From contig CAUYUJ010018889.1 in assembly GCA_963575745.1 (NCBI GenBank), forward strand, positions 1 to 64,000: a stretch of DNA of 64,000 nucleotides, read 5' to 3'. The first letter of the stretch is position 1, and each line of letters starts with the position of its first letter. Shown piece after piece: positions 21,500 to 30,612 of the stretch. A program made the translations under genes and the position numbers. This DNA is from Prorocentrum cordatum. Its lineage: Eukaryota; Sar; Dinophyceae; Prorocentrales; Prorocentraceae. A model generated the notes under the pieces. The model saw only the letters and a list, made by a program, of their open reading frames with translations. It made no database searches and was not told the origin of the DNA.

Positions 21500-22200
21500 G
21501 TTCGTATTGGCATCGATCCTGGGACGCGAACTCCGAGAGCGCAGTTACCCCTTCTGGCGAGATCCTCTCGCGTGGAGCCTCTGCCATCGTCTACCGTCTC
21601 GACCGAGGCTTGGCTTTCAACCCAGGCGATCCTCCTTAACGTTTGCCCTCGGTCCTGGAGGGAGTAGGGCCATTGTGAGGGGAGTCGAACGGCATTGATT
21701 AGTTCCCCGAGCGCTGCCTTGGGGTGGACCCTAGAGTGCGGGGAGTCCAACGGAACCGAGTAAAGGTTGGCGACGTCTGAGGCTGCCTGCATGGCCAGTG
21801 AATCATCCAGGGCAGCTGGACTTGTCGGGGAGAGAGCTTCGATCTCCGTCTCACTGCCCTCGGCCAGCTGGACTGTTCGCTGCTGGCAGGGTGGGCCCCA
21901 GGCAGGAGGAGGGTGAGACGGCGGGGGCGGAGGGGGAGGTACCCCAGAGGAGCCTGCGGCCTGTCCAGGTGAGGGGGGTAGCCAGATGGACGATTTCGCC
22001 CGCATCCTGTTCCCGTCGCCGTCCTCGGGCCGTCTGAGGCCCTCTCTTGCGGCGCCCCGCCTGTCCATCATGTGCGATCGAACCTTCTCCGGGTCCACCC
22101 TGGTGCCTCCTGGGCAATTATATGTCGACGGATCGTCCCAGAGGGGGTAGGTAATGGGCACGTGCAGCGCATCCTCGGGGATCGCAATGCCAGGGGAGCG
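21334..22200 (-). CDS. Giant element ORF p: linker between RNase H/C2H2 and helicase
   Basis: Convincing from IAIPEDALHVPITYPLWDDPSTYNCPGGTRVDPEKVRSHMMDRRGAAREGL. It is then Pro-rich (GVPPPPPPPSHPPPAW), then LAMQAASDVANLYSVPL and AALGELINAVRLPSQWPY. Near 21,500-21,530 the frame shifts into the helicase; the final 60 residues of this frame are out of register. No domain recognised; probably a flexible connection. If so, RT and helicase are parts of one long polyprotein. Confidence 0.4.
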   Translation of the reverse strand, partial: RSPGIAIPEDALHVPITYPLWDDPSTYNCPGGTRVDPEKVRSHMMDRRGAAREGLRRPEDGDGNRMRAKSSIWLPPSPGQAAGSSGVPPPPPPPSHPPPAWGPPCQQRTVQLAEGSETEIEALSPTSPAALDDSLAMQAASDVANLYSVPLDSPHSRVHPKAALGELINAVRLPSQWPYSLQDRGQTLRRIAWVESQASVETVDDGRGSTREDLARRGNCALGVRVPGSMPIRTWRTWTPFGCGTPCTYPTVRNFCCWSGPQCASSHPDPWNVTKRAGGCTFQSRARQ

Positions 22201-23010
22201 AGCGCACCCCGTCACGGGTAACCAAGGGCTGGACTGGTTTCCAGCCGCGCCAGGGCATCCGCGTGACGGACACCTGGTGGGTAGAGTCATAGGGGTTCCC
22301 TCCGCACATGCACCAAAGATTCCCAGGAGTGGTGAAGGTGTTCGGGTCTGGCCACCCGTCCTGGTACCGTGCCACCGACATGTCGTAGTGCTTCGCGCTT
22401 AGGATGTGTTCTGTGTCGTCGACGGGCTCCTGGCAGATCTCGCACCAGTGTCGCCAACCGCCGTGGAAATAGACCCAACGCATCCAGGGACAAAAGCGGG
22501 CCAGGAAGACGCGCGTGCCCATGCGCATTGGCGGCCCTTCGTCACTGCACGGTAGGCAGGAGGGCCAACGACGGAGGGGGCCCTGGTTGTTTTTGGGCAT
22601 TGTCCAGGGTGGGAACCGGTCCAGGGTGGCAGCGGAAGGCTGCGCTGTCTTGTGATGGCAGTTGACGCTGCGACCCGTCAGGACCTTAGTGTGCCGCGGC
22701 AGGGGGCGATCAGAGGGGGAGGAGGGGAGGGGGATTTTCGAGAGCATCAACGAACAGCGCAACTTGGTCCAAGTCGCCAGAGGTCGACGTCCGCGGCAGG
22801 AAACAGGGGGGGGGGGCTGCTGGGAGCCGTCCCAGACGACCCAGGAAGTGACGGCTAGATCGCCGGCGCGTCGAAGGGCGTCGGCCCAGAAGACTCCTAG
22901 TGTGGCAAGACGGTCGGCTGCCTTGTTGAGGCGACGACGCACAGCCTGCCATGTGAGTGTCCATCCGGCTTCGCTGGCTTGTCGAAGGGCGAAGTCCATC
23001 TGTTGTGCCA
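22118..23010 (-). CDS. Giant element ORF o: RNase H end and C2H2 zinc finger
   Basis: Starts with HLAQQMDFALRQASEAGW and WQAVRRRLNKAADRLA, the RNase H terminal helix with the final Asp (NKAAD). About residues 186-204 are CEICQEPVDDTEHILSAKH, Cx2C-x8-Hx5H, a matrin/U1-like C2H2 finger. A hairpin (22,629-22,643) and an 11-G run (22,806-22,816) lie within it. The hairpin reads as QPSAATLDR. From about residue 270 it becomes out of register (CDPRGCAARAHYLPPLG), and the path moves to ORF p near 22,170. Confidence 0.6.
22629..22643 (-). other. GGAAG-loop hairpin, stem GCAGC/GCTGC
   Basis: GCAGC GGAAG GCTGC directly after TCCAGGGTG, inside the RNase H/C2H2 reading frame, where it reads QPSAATLDR. 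Confidence 0.85.
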
Positions 23011-25755
23011 GGTGGAGCCGGCGAAGCGCCCCGTGCCGGCTCCGTACCGGATGGCAGCAAGATTGTCGCCGACCACCCGAGCACCTCGAAGCGTGGTGTC
23101 AAGGTGGGGGAGCAGGGCGAGTCCCGCTCTGCACCCGGATGCCTCCGCCGTCTGCGCATCGTCGCAGCCCGGAAAGGCGCCAACGGCGACCGCGACGACG
23201 CGCGGGTAGCCGCGGTGCGGGTCATGTCTCCTGAGGACAGCTGCCGCCCCGGAGACCCTGTCACCTTCCCCGATCCGGCGAGCCCCCCCGTCGAAGGTGA
23301 GCTCAAAGGGCCATTGGGCCGCGTCGGCAGCGGGGAGCGGGGAGTCTCCGACGGTGATCTCCTCGCCAGCCTCCATGTCCCTGCTAGCTCTGAGCACCAG
23401 GGCATGCAGGTCGCAGAGTCTGCAGTAGCTCTTGGTCCAGAGGGCACAGGGGGACCTGTCTGTCCTGGGGCAGGGGAACCAGCCCAACCCAGGCGGCATC
23501 CAACTCGCTCTGGTGTCGCCCGTTTGGAGAACGGCGAGCCGATCCCCACTCCGCACAGTCCTGGTCGTGACAGGGAGGCGCCGGATTTCCCCCCCAGCGC
23601 GCGGAGCTTGTCTGCCGAGATGCGGACCCGCGGCCCCCTGAATGCGCAGCAGGTGCGGGCCTTGGGGGTTGCACTGTTGACAGGGGTCCAGCATGGGGGC
23701 CCAGACGGCAGTTTCGTCCGCCGGCGCAGCAGGGGCCTGCCCTTCTTGTATGTCGTCCTCCTCCTCATTGTCTTCCTGGAGGTCGGTGTCTGGCACGGAG
23801 ATTCCCTGGACGATGATTCTGGCGGCTTCGTCGGCTCCGATGGGGGCACAGTGTTTCACGCAGTATCTGAAGGAGATCTGGTGTAGAAGGCGGCAGACAA
23901 GCCTCTGGTGCTGACCTCTGGAGCATATCGCGGTGGGAAGGTCTCCGGGGTGGTCAGGGCCTTTGGCCTTTTCCCAGGCAAGGGCGGCGGCGGGGCACCA
24001 GCCCCACACGCGCTCAGTAGTGGCTTCTCCCAGGCCGCAGAGAGGGCAGGCTCCGTAGAGTCCTTGTCGTATAGGAACGGTGATGTCTCCGAGTTGCCTT
24101 CTTCTCTCCGCAGCAAGTGGACGCAAGTCCTCGGGCAGCGCGTCGTCGCCGAGGAGGGGCCAGAGGGAGGCCTCTCCGGCCCAGGGCCCGAGGCACGAGT
24201 CGCACCAAGCCTGACCTTGATCCCGTTGTCCAGCGGTGAGCCAGACTCTATTGGCCACCCTGCCGCAGCCGCACTGGTGAGGGATCCTGTCAGCGACGCT
24301 TCGTCTACGCGCGGATCCGGGTAGTCCGTTGGCCAGAACTCGAAGGACGTGGTGCGCCTCGGTGAAGGAGGCGCAGTGCCCGAGAAGGGACCATTCCGCA
24401 CCGTCTGTTTGAGCCCACCTACGCTCGTGGCTGGTTGTGGAGAGCCAGGAGCTCACCACGTGCCCGTGGAGTTGCGTCCAGGCCGCGACGTATACTACGC
24501 GTCCGAAGTAACGAGCCCGGCGCCGAGGGGGCTCTCTCATGGCACGATTGAAAAGGTCAGCGGCCCTTGCGTCGGTCAGCACCTTGGAGCCGGGCCTGCG
24601 TGGCTCATCCCGAGGGGCGAATTCCCGCGCCCATTTCACGAGTTTGTTCCACCTTCTCCCTGCCTTGTGCCTCGCCTGTAGGGTTCCCCACAGGTCGTCA
24701 AGGGCGCGCGCCCTGGCCGCGATCGCGCGCGAGGTGGCAACCAGGCATTTGGGGCAGCCAGGGACTTGGAAGCGGATGCCCAGACCAGCGAGGATGTTGT
24801 CTGGGATCCAGGAGGCGGAGGCAAGACCAAGGGCTACCCGCAGGTGTGCCCGGAGTGCCCTTTCTTGCACGGTGTCAGGGATGGAGTAGTGGGATGGGTA
24901 CGGGATGAGCGCGATGAGGTAGGTGTTCCAGGCGAGGGCGGTTTTAGTGGGAGACATGCTCGCAAGGTGTAGGGCCATGGCCCGGTCCCGCAGTTTGGGG
25001 AGAGGTTTGCCCCAGGTGCCGGCAACGAGGGCGTCGAATTGCCCTTTTGTCATTCTCCCCCTTGGCGGTAAGCTTTCCCCTTCGGCGGCCCGAGATACGA
25101 CGCGGGCGCCGAGATAGGGCCACTGAGGACGGACGGCGGATGAGCCAAAGGGGGTGTAGTCCATGGTGCGTCTCCACCAATCGTGGTTGCTGGCTGGGAC
25201 CAGGGCGGCTTTAAATTTGCAATTGCATGGGCTGCTCCAGGGAGAGCACTGAGCCGCAAAACTGGGGCCGGCAGCGCGCCTGATCATTTCCAGGAGGAGT
25301 CCGGCAGGCAGGCCTGTAACAGTTGTGGTGGTGCCATTATCGCTGAAGTCCACCGGGGCGTTGTCCAGGTGCTGTCTGATGTTGATACCGGATGGGGCTG
25401 CAATGCCCCTGCACTGGTGGGCTTCGACGAGGAGCCCCGCCGCTCTTGCGAGCCAGGGCAAGGCGATGCCGGCACGCAGTGATTGGGCGGTGGCGCCCAA
25501 TAGGGCAGCGAGGTCATCCACGTGAGTCGGATCGTCCGCCCCGGTGATGTCGGCCAGGGCGCTGATGAGAGGGTCGTATCCTAGGCACCAGAGGAGCGGG
25601 GAGGCGGTGCCTCCCATTCCGATGGACCGTAAGAGCTTCCTTATTCTGCTTTTGTACCTACCCTTGCAGGTGCGCACGCTCCTGCTGCCGACGAGGCAGT
25701 CCACGGAGTGCAGGAGCCAGGTCGGGAGTTGCCATCGCCTCGCCAGCTGCCCCAT
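22897..25755 (-). CDS. Giant element ORF n: reverse transcriptase palm/thumb and RNase H
   Basis: 952 residues. RT motif B is GMGGTASPLLWCLGYDP (46-62) and motif C is THVDDLAALL (77-86, about 25,500-25,525), with both catalytic Asp present. A thumb-like region follows, then Cys-rich HQCGCGR, WCDSCLG and ACPLCG. A cluster of acidic residues (QEDNEEEDDIQEG) precedes the C-terminal RNase H: LTFDGG (about 820), AQTAEASG (Glu, about 871), VVGDN (Asp, about 897). At about 23,005 the frame changes, and ORF o supplies the last RNase H motif. All four DEDD residues therefore exist across the two frames. RNase H would remove the RNA strand of the cDNA hybrid. Confidence 0.75.
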   Translation of the reverse strand: MGQLARRWQLPTWLLHSVDCLVGSRSVRTCKGRYKSRIRKLLRSIGMGGTASPLLWCLGYDPLISALADITGADDPTHVDDLAALLGATAQSLRAGIALPWLARAAGLLVEAHQCRGIAAPSGINIRQHLDNAPVDFSDNGTTTTVTGLPAGLLLEMIRRAAGPSFAAQCSPWSSPCNCKFKAALVPASNHDWWRRTMDYTPFGSSAVRPQWPYLGARVVSRAAEGESLPPRGRMTKGQFDALVAGTWGKPLPKLRDRAMALHLASMSPTKTALAWNTYLIALIPYPSHYSIPDTVQERALRAHLRVALGLASASWIPDNILAGLGIRFQVPGCPKCLVATSRAIAARARALDDLWGTLQARHKAGRRWNKLVKWAREFAPRDEPRRPGSKVLTDARAADLFNRAMREPPRRRARYFGRVVYVAAWTQLHGHVVSSWLSTTSHERRWAQTDGAEWSLLGHCASFTEAHHVLRVLANGLPGSARRRSVADRIPHQCGCGRVANRVWLTAGQRDQGQAWCDSCLGPWAGEASLWPLLGDDALPEDLRPLAAERRRQLGDITVPIRQGLYGACPLCGLGEATTERVWGWCPAAALAWEKAKGPDHPGDLPTAICSRGQHQRLVCRLLHQISFRYCVKHCAPIGADEAARIIVQGISVPDTDLQEDNEEEDDIQEGQAPAAPADETAVWAPMLDPCQQCNPQGPHLLRIQGAAGPHLGRQAPRAGGEIRRLPVTTRTVRSGDRLAVLQTGDTRASWMPPGLGWFPCPRTDRSPCALWTKSYCRLCDLHALVLRASRDMEAGEEITVGDSPLPAADAAQWPFELTFDGGARRIGEGDRVSGAAAVLRRHDPHRGYPRVVAVAVGAFPGCDDAQTAEASGCRAGLALLPHLDTTLRGARVVGDNLAAIRYGAGTGRFAGSTWHNRWTSPFDKPAKPDGHSHGRLCVVASTRQPTVLPH

Positions 25756-26774
25756 CCATTGCAGGGATATGCGCTCGAAAGCTTTGTTTTGATCGCAGAA
25801 GAGAACAGCCGTGCTCGGGCAGGGCCTAGTTGCCGAGCGGCGTCCAGTATATAGCGGTCAACAGCTTCTTGGTGCGCGCCAAGCAGGGCGGTCCAGGAGG
25901 GCCCAGGTTCGGTGTCGGTGACGGGATCCAGGGCAAGGTGGTTGGTGGCGGCGGTGATGTTGGGACCGCATTGTCCACCGCGCTTGGCAGCTTGGTTGGG
26001 GCTCAGCCTGGGTTCGATCACGGGACCAAGGCAATCGGCAATGGTCGCTCCATGCAGTCTCCGTAGGCAAGCGGGGAGCTGCAAGGGACGCATGTCGTTG
26101 GGACGCTCGGCGGCCAGTTTCTTGCCGATCCAGACCAGAAGGTCGACGGAGGGGCCAAGGACCAAGTCCAGGAGCCCTGGGTTCAGCGCCGCGGCGTACC
26201 AGGCTTGGGCGAGGAGTCCAGCAACAAAGCGCGCATCGGGATGATAGAGCTCGCACGGCTCTCCGTCAACACCGGGGGCGCTGCCGCTGGGCCCCGGCAC
26301 GAGGGAGGCGATCCTGCCCCACTGTGGGCTGGGGGAGTGTGGGAAGTGCCCCGTGTCCTTTTGCTTGAAATACTCGTTTAGGATGCAGTCCGCTGTAGGG
26401 GGGAGAGGAGGGGCGGTTTGCCAGATCGGACTCCGGCTCCGCCATAGGACGTCGTCTACTTCCTTGGTGCGCTCCTTCCAGCTTCCGTCTTCGTCGCGCA
26501 CTCCGAGGATGGCATGCGTCCTGACGAAGATTTCTCGCCCCGTCCGGTAGTGAGAGGCAAGCGCGGGGCGTTCCACTCCGGGGCCCCTTTGTGCGGGCGT
26601 GAGGCGGGTGGCGCGTCTCTGCGCTGCGTCATTGCCCCACATTCGCAGCCAGAGGGCAGCCTGCTGAGGTGTTAAGTCGCTGCCGTCCCACTCGTATTCA
26701 GCGAGCCAGGCAGCAAGCGCTCCCACCGGGTCCCTGGCGAGCGGTTGGTTTTGCTCCTGCGCCACTTCCTCCAC
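25641..26774 (-). CDS. Giant element ORF m: reverse transcriptase, N-terminal half
   Basis: 377 residues; protein-like from LAAWLAEYEWDGSDLTPQQAALWLRMWG. It contains PSGSAPGVDGEPCELY (motif 1 region), ERPNDMRPLQLPACLRRLHGATIADCLGPVIEPRL (motif 2: RPLQL, LRRL) and LSPNQAAKRGGQCGPNI, the LINE-type region 2a pattern. Near 25,830 the frame breaks; another frame immediately gives TAVLFCDQNKAFERIS (motif A with its Asp) and runs into ORF n. The two form one RT palm. Residues after about 325 in frame m are out of register and not protein-like. Confidence 0.7.
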   Translation of the reverse strand: MEEVAQEQNQPLARDPVGALAAWLAEYEWDGSDLTPQQAALWLRMWGNDAAQRRATRLTPAQRGPGVERPALASHYRTGREIFVRTHAILGVRDEDGSWKERTKEVDDVLWRSRSPIWQTAPPLPPTADCILNEYFKQKDTGHFPHSPSPQWGRIASLVPGPSGSAPGVDGEPCELYHPDARFVAGLLAQAWYAAALNPGLLDLVLGPSVDLLVWIGKKLAAERPNDMRPLQLPACLRRLHGATIADCLGPVIEPRLSPNQAAKRGGQCGPNITAATNHLALDPVTDTEPGPSWTALLGAHQEAVDRYILDAARQLGPARARLFSSAIKTKLSSAYPCNGWGSWRGDGNSRPGSCTPWTASSAAGACAPARVGTKAE

Positions 26775-28176
26775 CAGTCCTGTATTGCGGCTGACAGAGC
26801 GCGGCGACCAAGCGTGAGGAGGGCGGGCAGAAGCGGGACGGTGTGGTCATCACCCGGATTAGGGGCCGGGGGAGGAGTGGAGGGTTCCTGCTCTCTTTCT
26901 CCTTCGCCGTCGTCGTTGTCGCAATGACTGGCTGGGAATTGACCTGGGGCGGCCGGGCGGACCCAGTCGGCGGGTTGAAGGAGGCCGGTCAGATCGATGT
27001 CCGGCAACCCGAAGGTGCGCTCGAGAAAGGAGTACAGAGTCCTTAATTCAGCGTGCGCCTCGCTTGGAAGTAGGCGGAGATCGCCCGCGCGAATGATGTT
27101 GTCTCGGCGAGTTCTGGGGGCGCCCTGCGGCTCCATGCACAGGATGGCGTGGTCGGAGACTGAGGGTTTCCAGGCCTTTCTGACCCCGTAGGCACCGAGC
27201 TGACGAATGGGGCAGGCAACGGTGTCGATATGTGATTCATTGTCCGCGTCCACTCTGGTGGGGCCGTCGCAGTGGCAGACGCTTGAACCAGTCAGTGAGA
27301 GCAGGTCAGCGAGGGCCGCTGCCTCGTCTGTTTCACCGTCCCTGGGATTGTCAAACTGGATGTTGACGTCCCCTCCCCAGTATGTAGGGGTGTCGTCCCA
27401 CCTTTCGATGGCGTGTCTGATGGCGTCAATGGTTTCGGCTTTCCTGGAGGGTGGGAGGTACACCGAGACCAGGCGGTAGGTGCTGTCACCTCGGCTGATG
27501 GTGGCTGCAACGGTACATCCGGGGACGAGGTCTTCCGCCCGGAGGAGCGTGGTGCCGTGAGGAATGATGATCGCCACTCCGCCGGCGCATCCCCCGGCTG
27601 GTCCACTGTAGGCTGGAGAGGCGACAAGCGTGCGGGCGCGAAACATGGTGGACCAGACGGCCGCCTCGTGTTCTGTCCAGCGGGTCTCCTGAATGAGTCC
27701 GATCCTACCGTTGGTGGTCATCTGCGTCAAAAGGCGTGTTTAATCATGTTCTTGTGAGCAGCCGTGCTTTTGAGGTACCTAACGTTCCAACAGCCCACCT
27801 TGAGTGAACCGGCCTGCGCGGCGTTGGAGATGGCATCAATCAGTGACCGAAGGGAAAGGTCCCCGCAGAGGTCCGCCCAGGTGGGGTTGCTCCAGGGGGT
27901 AGTGTGTAAGAAAGCCCAAAGGGCTCGCGGTCGCCGGACGGCATGGTTACTGTGCAGGGCGAGGGCGCGGCTCAGGGAGGAGCAGGCTAGTTGCCAAGCT
28001 CTGGTTCTCGCCCCCGGAACGAGATTCGTGAGCGGGGGAGACCCAAGGGCGAGGTGAAGCGTTCCTGGGTCACCAGGCGAGTCTAGGGGAACGGCAACCC
28101 TTGATCTAGGAGCTGTTGCTGCAGCCTGGCTCGGACCATGTCGTCTGGACAGGGGTTCCCGGCGAGCGGCGCCCAA
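26672..28176 (-). CDS. Giant element ORFs k+l: apurinic-type endonuclease (EEP fold)
   Basis: Two frames make up one endonuclease. k (28,176-27,727) ends with SLKVGCWNVRYL, the start of the domain with its Asn. l (27,730-26,672) continues in the -1 frame with RIGLIQETRW (Glu), VSVYLPP, YWGGDVNIQF (Asp-x-Asn), SHIDTV and VSDHAIL (Ser-Asp-His). All signature positions of the exonuclease-endonuclease-phosphatase family are present, so it should nick target DNA to prime reverse transcription. The break is at GCCTTTTGA (27,727-27,735), where the k frame stops one codon after AF; one missing or slipped T explains it. The last 80 residues of l are a linker with DDGEGEREQEPSTPPP. Confidence 0.7.
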
Positions 28177-29747
28177 GGGCAGTTTCTGTCAGCGAAGCTG
28201 CGCGCCTGTCTCCATGCGGCCCAGATATGGCCCTCTGTCGGAGCTTCGCGCTGGCAGCCGGAGATGTTCTCGCTCCTGCTCCAATCCAGGATGGCGGTCG
28301 CAAGTCTGCGCTGGAGGCTTCTCGGGTCAAGGTGGGCCCCCACGGCATCGTAGAGTTTCTTTCCACTGATGTCCAGGGACCGATAGTAAGAGCCCAGGCC
28401 CACTGCTCGGGCCCGCTCCTCCGGAGATGGGATCCTGAGTCCGTGTTCTCTGCCGTGGGCCAGGAGCCAGCCCGCCCAGGCCCTCGCTTTTCCTTCGCTG
28501 GCGAGGCTCTCTCGCTCTCTTCCGTGACAGACGAGCGTCAGTCCTTCCGTGCAGCCCTGGAAGTTACGCTCGGCTCCGGTCTCTTGAAGAATGTTCTTGA
28601 TGCAATTCCTGCTGTCGACGAGGGTGCGGAGGAGCCATCTGTGGCTGCTGTCCCCATTGCATAGCAAACAGAGGGGATGTGTCTGGTAACTGCAAGGGAC
28701 TATTGCCTCCAGGGCGTTGGCAGGAGCCTTGGACTGGGTCCAGGGAGGGATGTGCCCGTCCGGTCTGTATGTCCATTGCCTTTCCCAGGGACTGGGGAGC
28801 CGAGGGTGCGTAACTAGGTCATCCGCGGGAGGGCAACTACTGAACCACAATCGGTCTCTCGGGCTGGCGACTGCGGGCGCAGAATCAATGCGGACTGCCC
28901 AGTCTGGGGGGAGCTCCCCCAGTGCAGTGCACATTGCCTGCTTGTGTGCCTGTAGGATGGTGGCTGGACATTCGCAGCATATTACGACGCGGACGTCCGG
29001 ACGGAGTCTGCGGGCGGCGTTCCACAGGAGAGGCACGGCGAAGAACTGTACTGTCTGGGAACCCGCAAGTCCATCTAGCCCTCCGTGCTGGCCGGCTGCA
29101 GAAAGGCTGCCACCTGGGAGCCCCGCTGTGATGACGAGAAAGCTTCCAGGGTCCAGGGTTCTGAGGTGGTCGCTCCAGGGACTCCGGCCGTCGTCCTCTC
29201 TCAGGAGGTCCCATACATCAGCTCCCAACCTAATGTGCGGGGGTCCTCCATCAAAGCGCGTGGCACCGTCACGGTCCCAACGCCTCTCCACTCGAGCTGC
29301 AGCTTCGTCGCTGAACTCGACGAAAGCGGAGGATCTGAACCGAGATGTCGCGGCGACTTTGGCTAGGAGGTCCCCTACCGCCAGTCTCGTCAGGCCCCAT
29401 TCATCGAAGAGTGATACAAGATGAAGACTTGCTCCCACGGTGGCACTCGGGCCAGGTCGGGGGTTGACTATGCGTGCCCTCGTCTGCTGGGTGAAGTCAT
29501 ACGTCCAGTCTTCCCCATGTCTGGAATCGCTGATAGGGTGGAGCCTGAGGTGTCCCGCGATGTTCCATGTGCCGTCGGGGGAAACGCTAGAGACGAGGCC
29601 ATCCTGCTGGAGAGTCCTTCGTGTGTTGATGATCTGTGTGTTGTCCAAGCCCGCAGCCTGGTACGCAGCAAGCGTCGTATCTGCAGGTGCGACTGGAGAG
29701 AGGCCAGTTCGCCCGTCCCTATGTCGCTCCCAAACCTGCTGAAGCAC
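28083..29747 (-). CDS. Giant element ORF j: cytosine-5 DNA methyltransferase-like, catalytic Cys absent
   Basis: 554 residues. Residues 105-305 follow the C5-methyltransferase motif order. LVSLFDEWGL (110-119) fits motif I, AFVEFSDEAAARVERRW (141-157) motif II, GADVWDLL motif III, ITAGLPGGSLSAAGQHGGL (206-224) motif IV, RPDVRVVICCECPAT (249-263) motif VI, and APAVASPRDRLWFSS (290-304) motif VIII. The motif IV Pro-Cys is Pro-Gly: codon GGT at 29,112-29,114 in place of a Cys codon, one base from TGT. The Glu of motif VI is present as CEC. As written it cannot methylate by the usual mechanism but might still bind DNA or SAM. The C-terminal half includes PLCLLCNGDSSHRW and helical sequence. Continues into the endonuclease frame near 28,085. 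C5 methyltransferases inside eukaryotic retrotransposons have been reported, including in dinoflagellates. Confidence 0.6.
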   Translation of the reverse strand: MLQQVWERHRDGRTGLSPVAPADTTLAAYQAAGLDNTQIINTRRTLQQDGLVSSVSPDGTWNIAGHLRLHPISDSRHGEDWTYDFTQQTRARIVNPRPGPSATVGASLHLVSLFDEWGLTRLAVGDLLAKVAATSRFRSSAFVEFSDEAAARVERRWDRDGATRFDGGPPHIRLGADVWDLLREDDGRSPWSDHLRTLDPGSFLVITAGLPGGSLSAAGQHGGLDGLAGSQTVQFFAVPLLWNAARRLRPDVRVVICCECPATILQAHKQAMCTALGELPPDWAVRIDSAPAVASPRDRLWFSSCPPADDLVTHPRLPSPWERQWTYRPDGHIPPWTQSKAPANALEAIVPCSYQTHPLCLLCNGDSSHRWLLRTLVDSRNCIKNILQETGAERNFQGCTEGLTLVCHGRERESLASEGKARAWAGWLLAHGREHGLRIPSPEERARAVGLGSYYRSLDISGKKLYDAVGAHLDPRSLQRRLATAILDWSRSENISGCQREAPTEGHIWAAWRQARSFADRNCPWAPLAGNPCPDDMVRARLQQQLLDQGLPFP

Positions 29748-30612
29748 ATCGGCAGGCTGGGGGGCGGCCGTGGGCTCGTCTGGTGAGAAGACAGTGGGAC
29801 GGGGCCGCGGCCTGCGGATCCGTGCGCCCTCCGCACTCGCCGGTGGGGGGGCCCTCCCCAGCGCGGGAGCGTTCCCAAAGGTCGACCAGAGTTCTTGGGT
29901 GGGGAGGTCTGCTGTCTGGTCGGGTGGACCTTTCCCTGTCTGCGTTGCACGCAGCCCTGCGTCGTGTCACACCGCGTAGTGTGGTCCTGCGTGTGCCGCC
30001 ATTCCTGCCTCTGGGTGGCCGGCGGGCCGGACTCCCACGAGCTCTGTCAGCGGCGGTAGTCTGGGGCTGGGTGCTGGGCGCTACCAGTCGCGGTCTGGTC
30101 GAGCTTCGATGTCGGGCACGCCTGGTTTGCCCGCCGTCGGCTGCACTCACGGCAGCGCCGGCCGGGGCACGCGCAGGTCTGGGCGTGCCGGCACGCCGGG
30201 CGGCGCTACCAGTACTGCGTAGATTCCTTGGAGAGGCCCCCACGGTCTCGCTCAGGAGCTGGCCCCTCTCGTCCGAGAAAGGGGGGCCCGCGCCCGCGCG
30301 CAGGATGGTGCGGAGCATGGCTGGCGTCAGGCTCTGAAAGGGGGCGTCTGGTGCCGACGCACTGTCCGAGCGAGAGGCCGGCCCGCCTGCGAGTTGCCTC
30401 AGCTGAGCGCAAGCCGCGTCTGCAGTCAGCGCTGCTTGGCGTGAATTTATCCTCCTACCGGCGGGGTTGCGCGCACCCGGAGGTGGGTGAGTAGTCCAGT
30501 AGGCGCCGAAGGCGTCTGGGATTCGCGTGGCGAGTCCAAGCTCTTGGTGAAGGTCTCTGACGGTTTTGTCCAGCTGGGGTATCGCTGCAGCCCATGCGAT
30601 CACACTGAGCAC
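29719..30612 (-). CDS. Giant element ORF i: short helical head, basic disordered body
   Basis: The first 90 residues (VIAWAAAIPQLDKTVRDLHQELG, DAFGAYWTTHP, SLTPAMLRTILRAG) look coding. The rest is Arg/Pro/Ala-rich and could be linker or out-of-frame translation. It overlaps ORF h (13 nt) and ORF j (29 nt). I infer a linker before the methyltransferase-like domain; confidence is limited by composition. Confidence 0.35.
   Translation of the reverse strand: MLSVIAWAAAIPQLDKTVRDLHQELGLATRIPDAFGAYWTTHPPPGARNPAGRRINSRQAALTADAACAQLRQLAGGPASRSDSASAPDAPFQSLTPAMLRTILRAGAGPPFSDERGQLLSETVGASPRNLRSTGSAARRAGTPRPARAPAGAAVSAADGGQTRRARHRSSTRPRLVAPSTQPQTTAADRARGSPARRPPRGRNGGTRRTTLRGVTRRRAACNADRERSTRPDSRPPHPRTLVDLWERSRAGEGPPTGECGGRTDPQAAAPSHCLLTRRAHGRPPACRCASAGLGAT

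Noticed and set aside
22897-23886. Plus-strand open frames opposite the RT/RNase H region
   Set aside because: No domain in them; the minus strand carries clear motif C and RNase H residues. GC-rich antisense frames are expected to be open.
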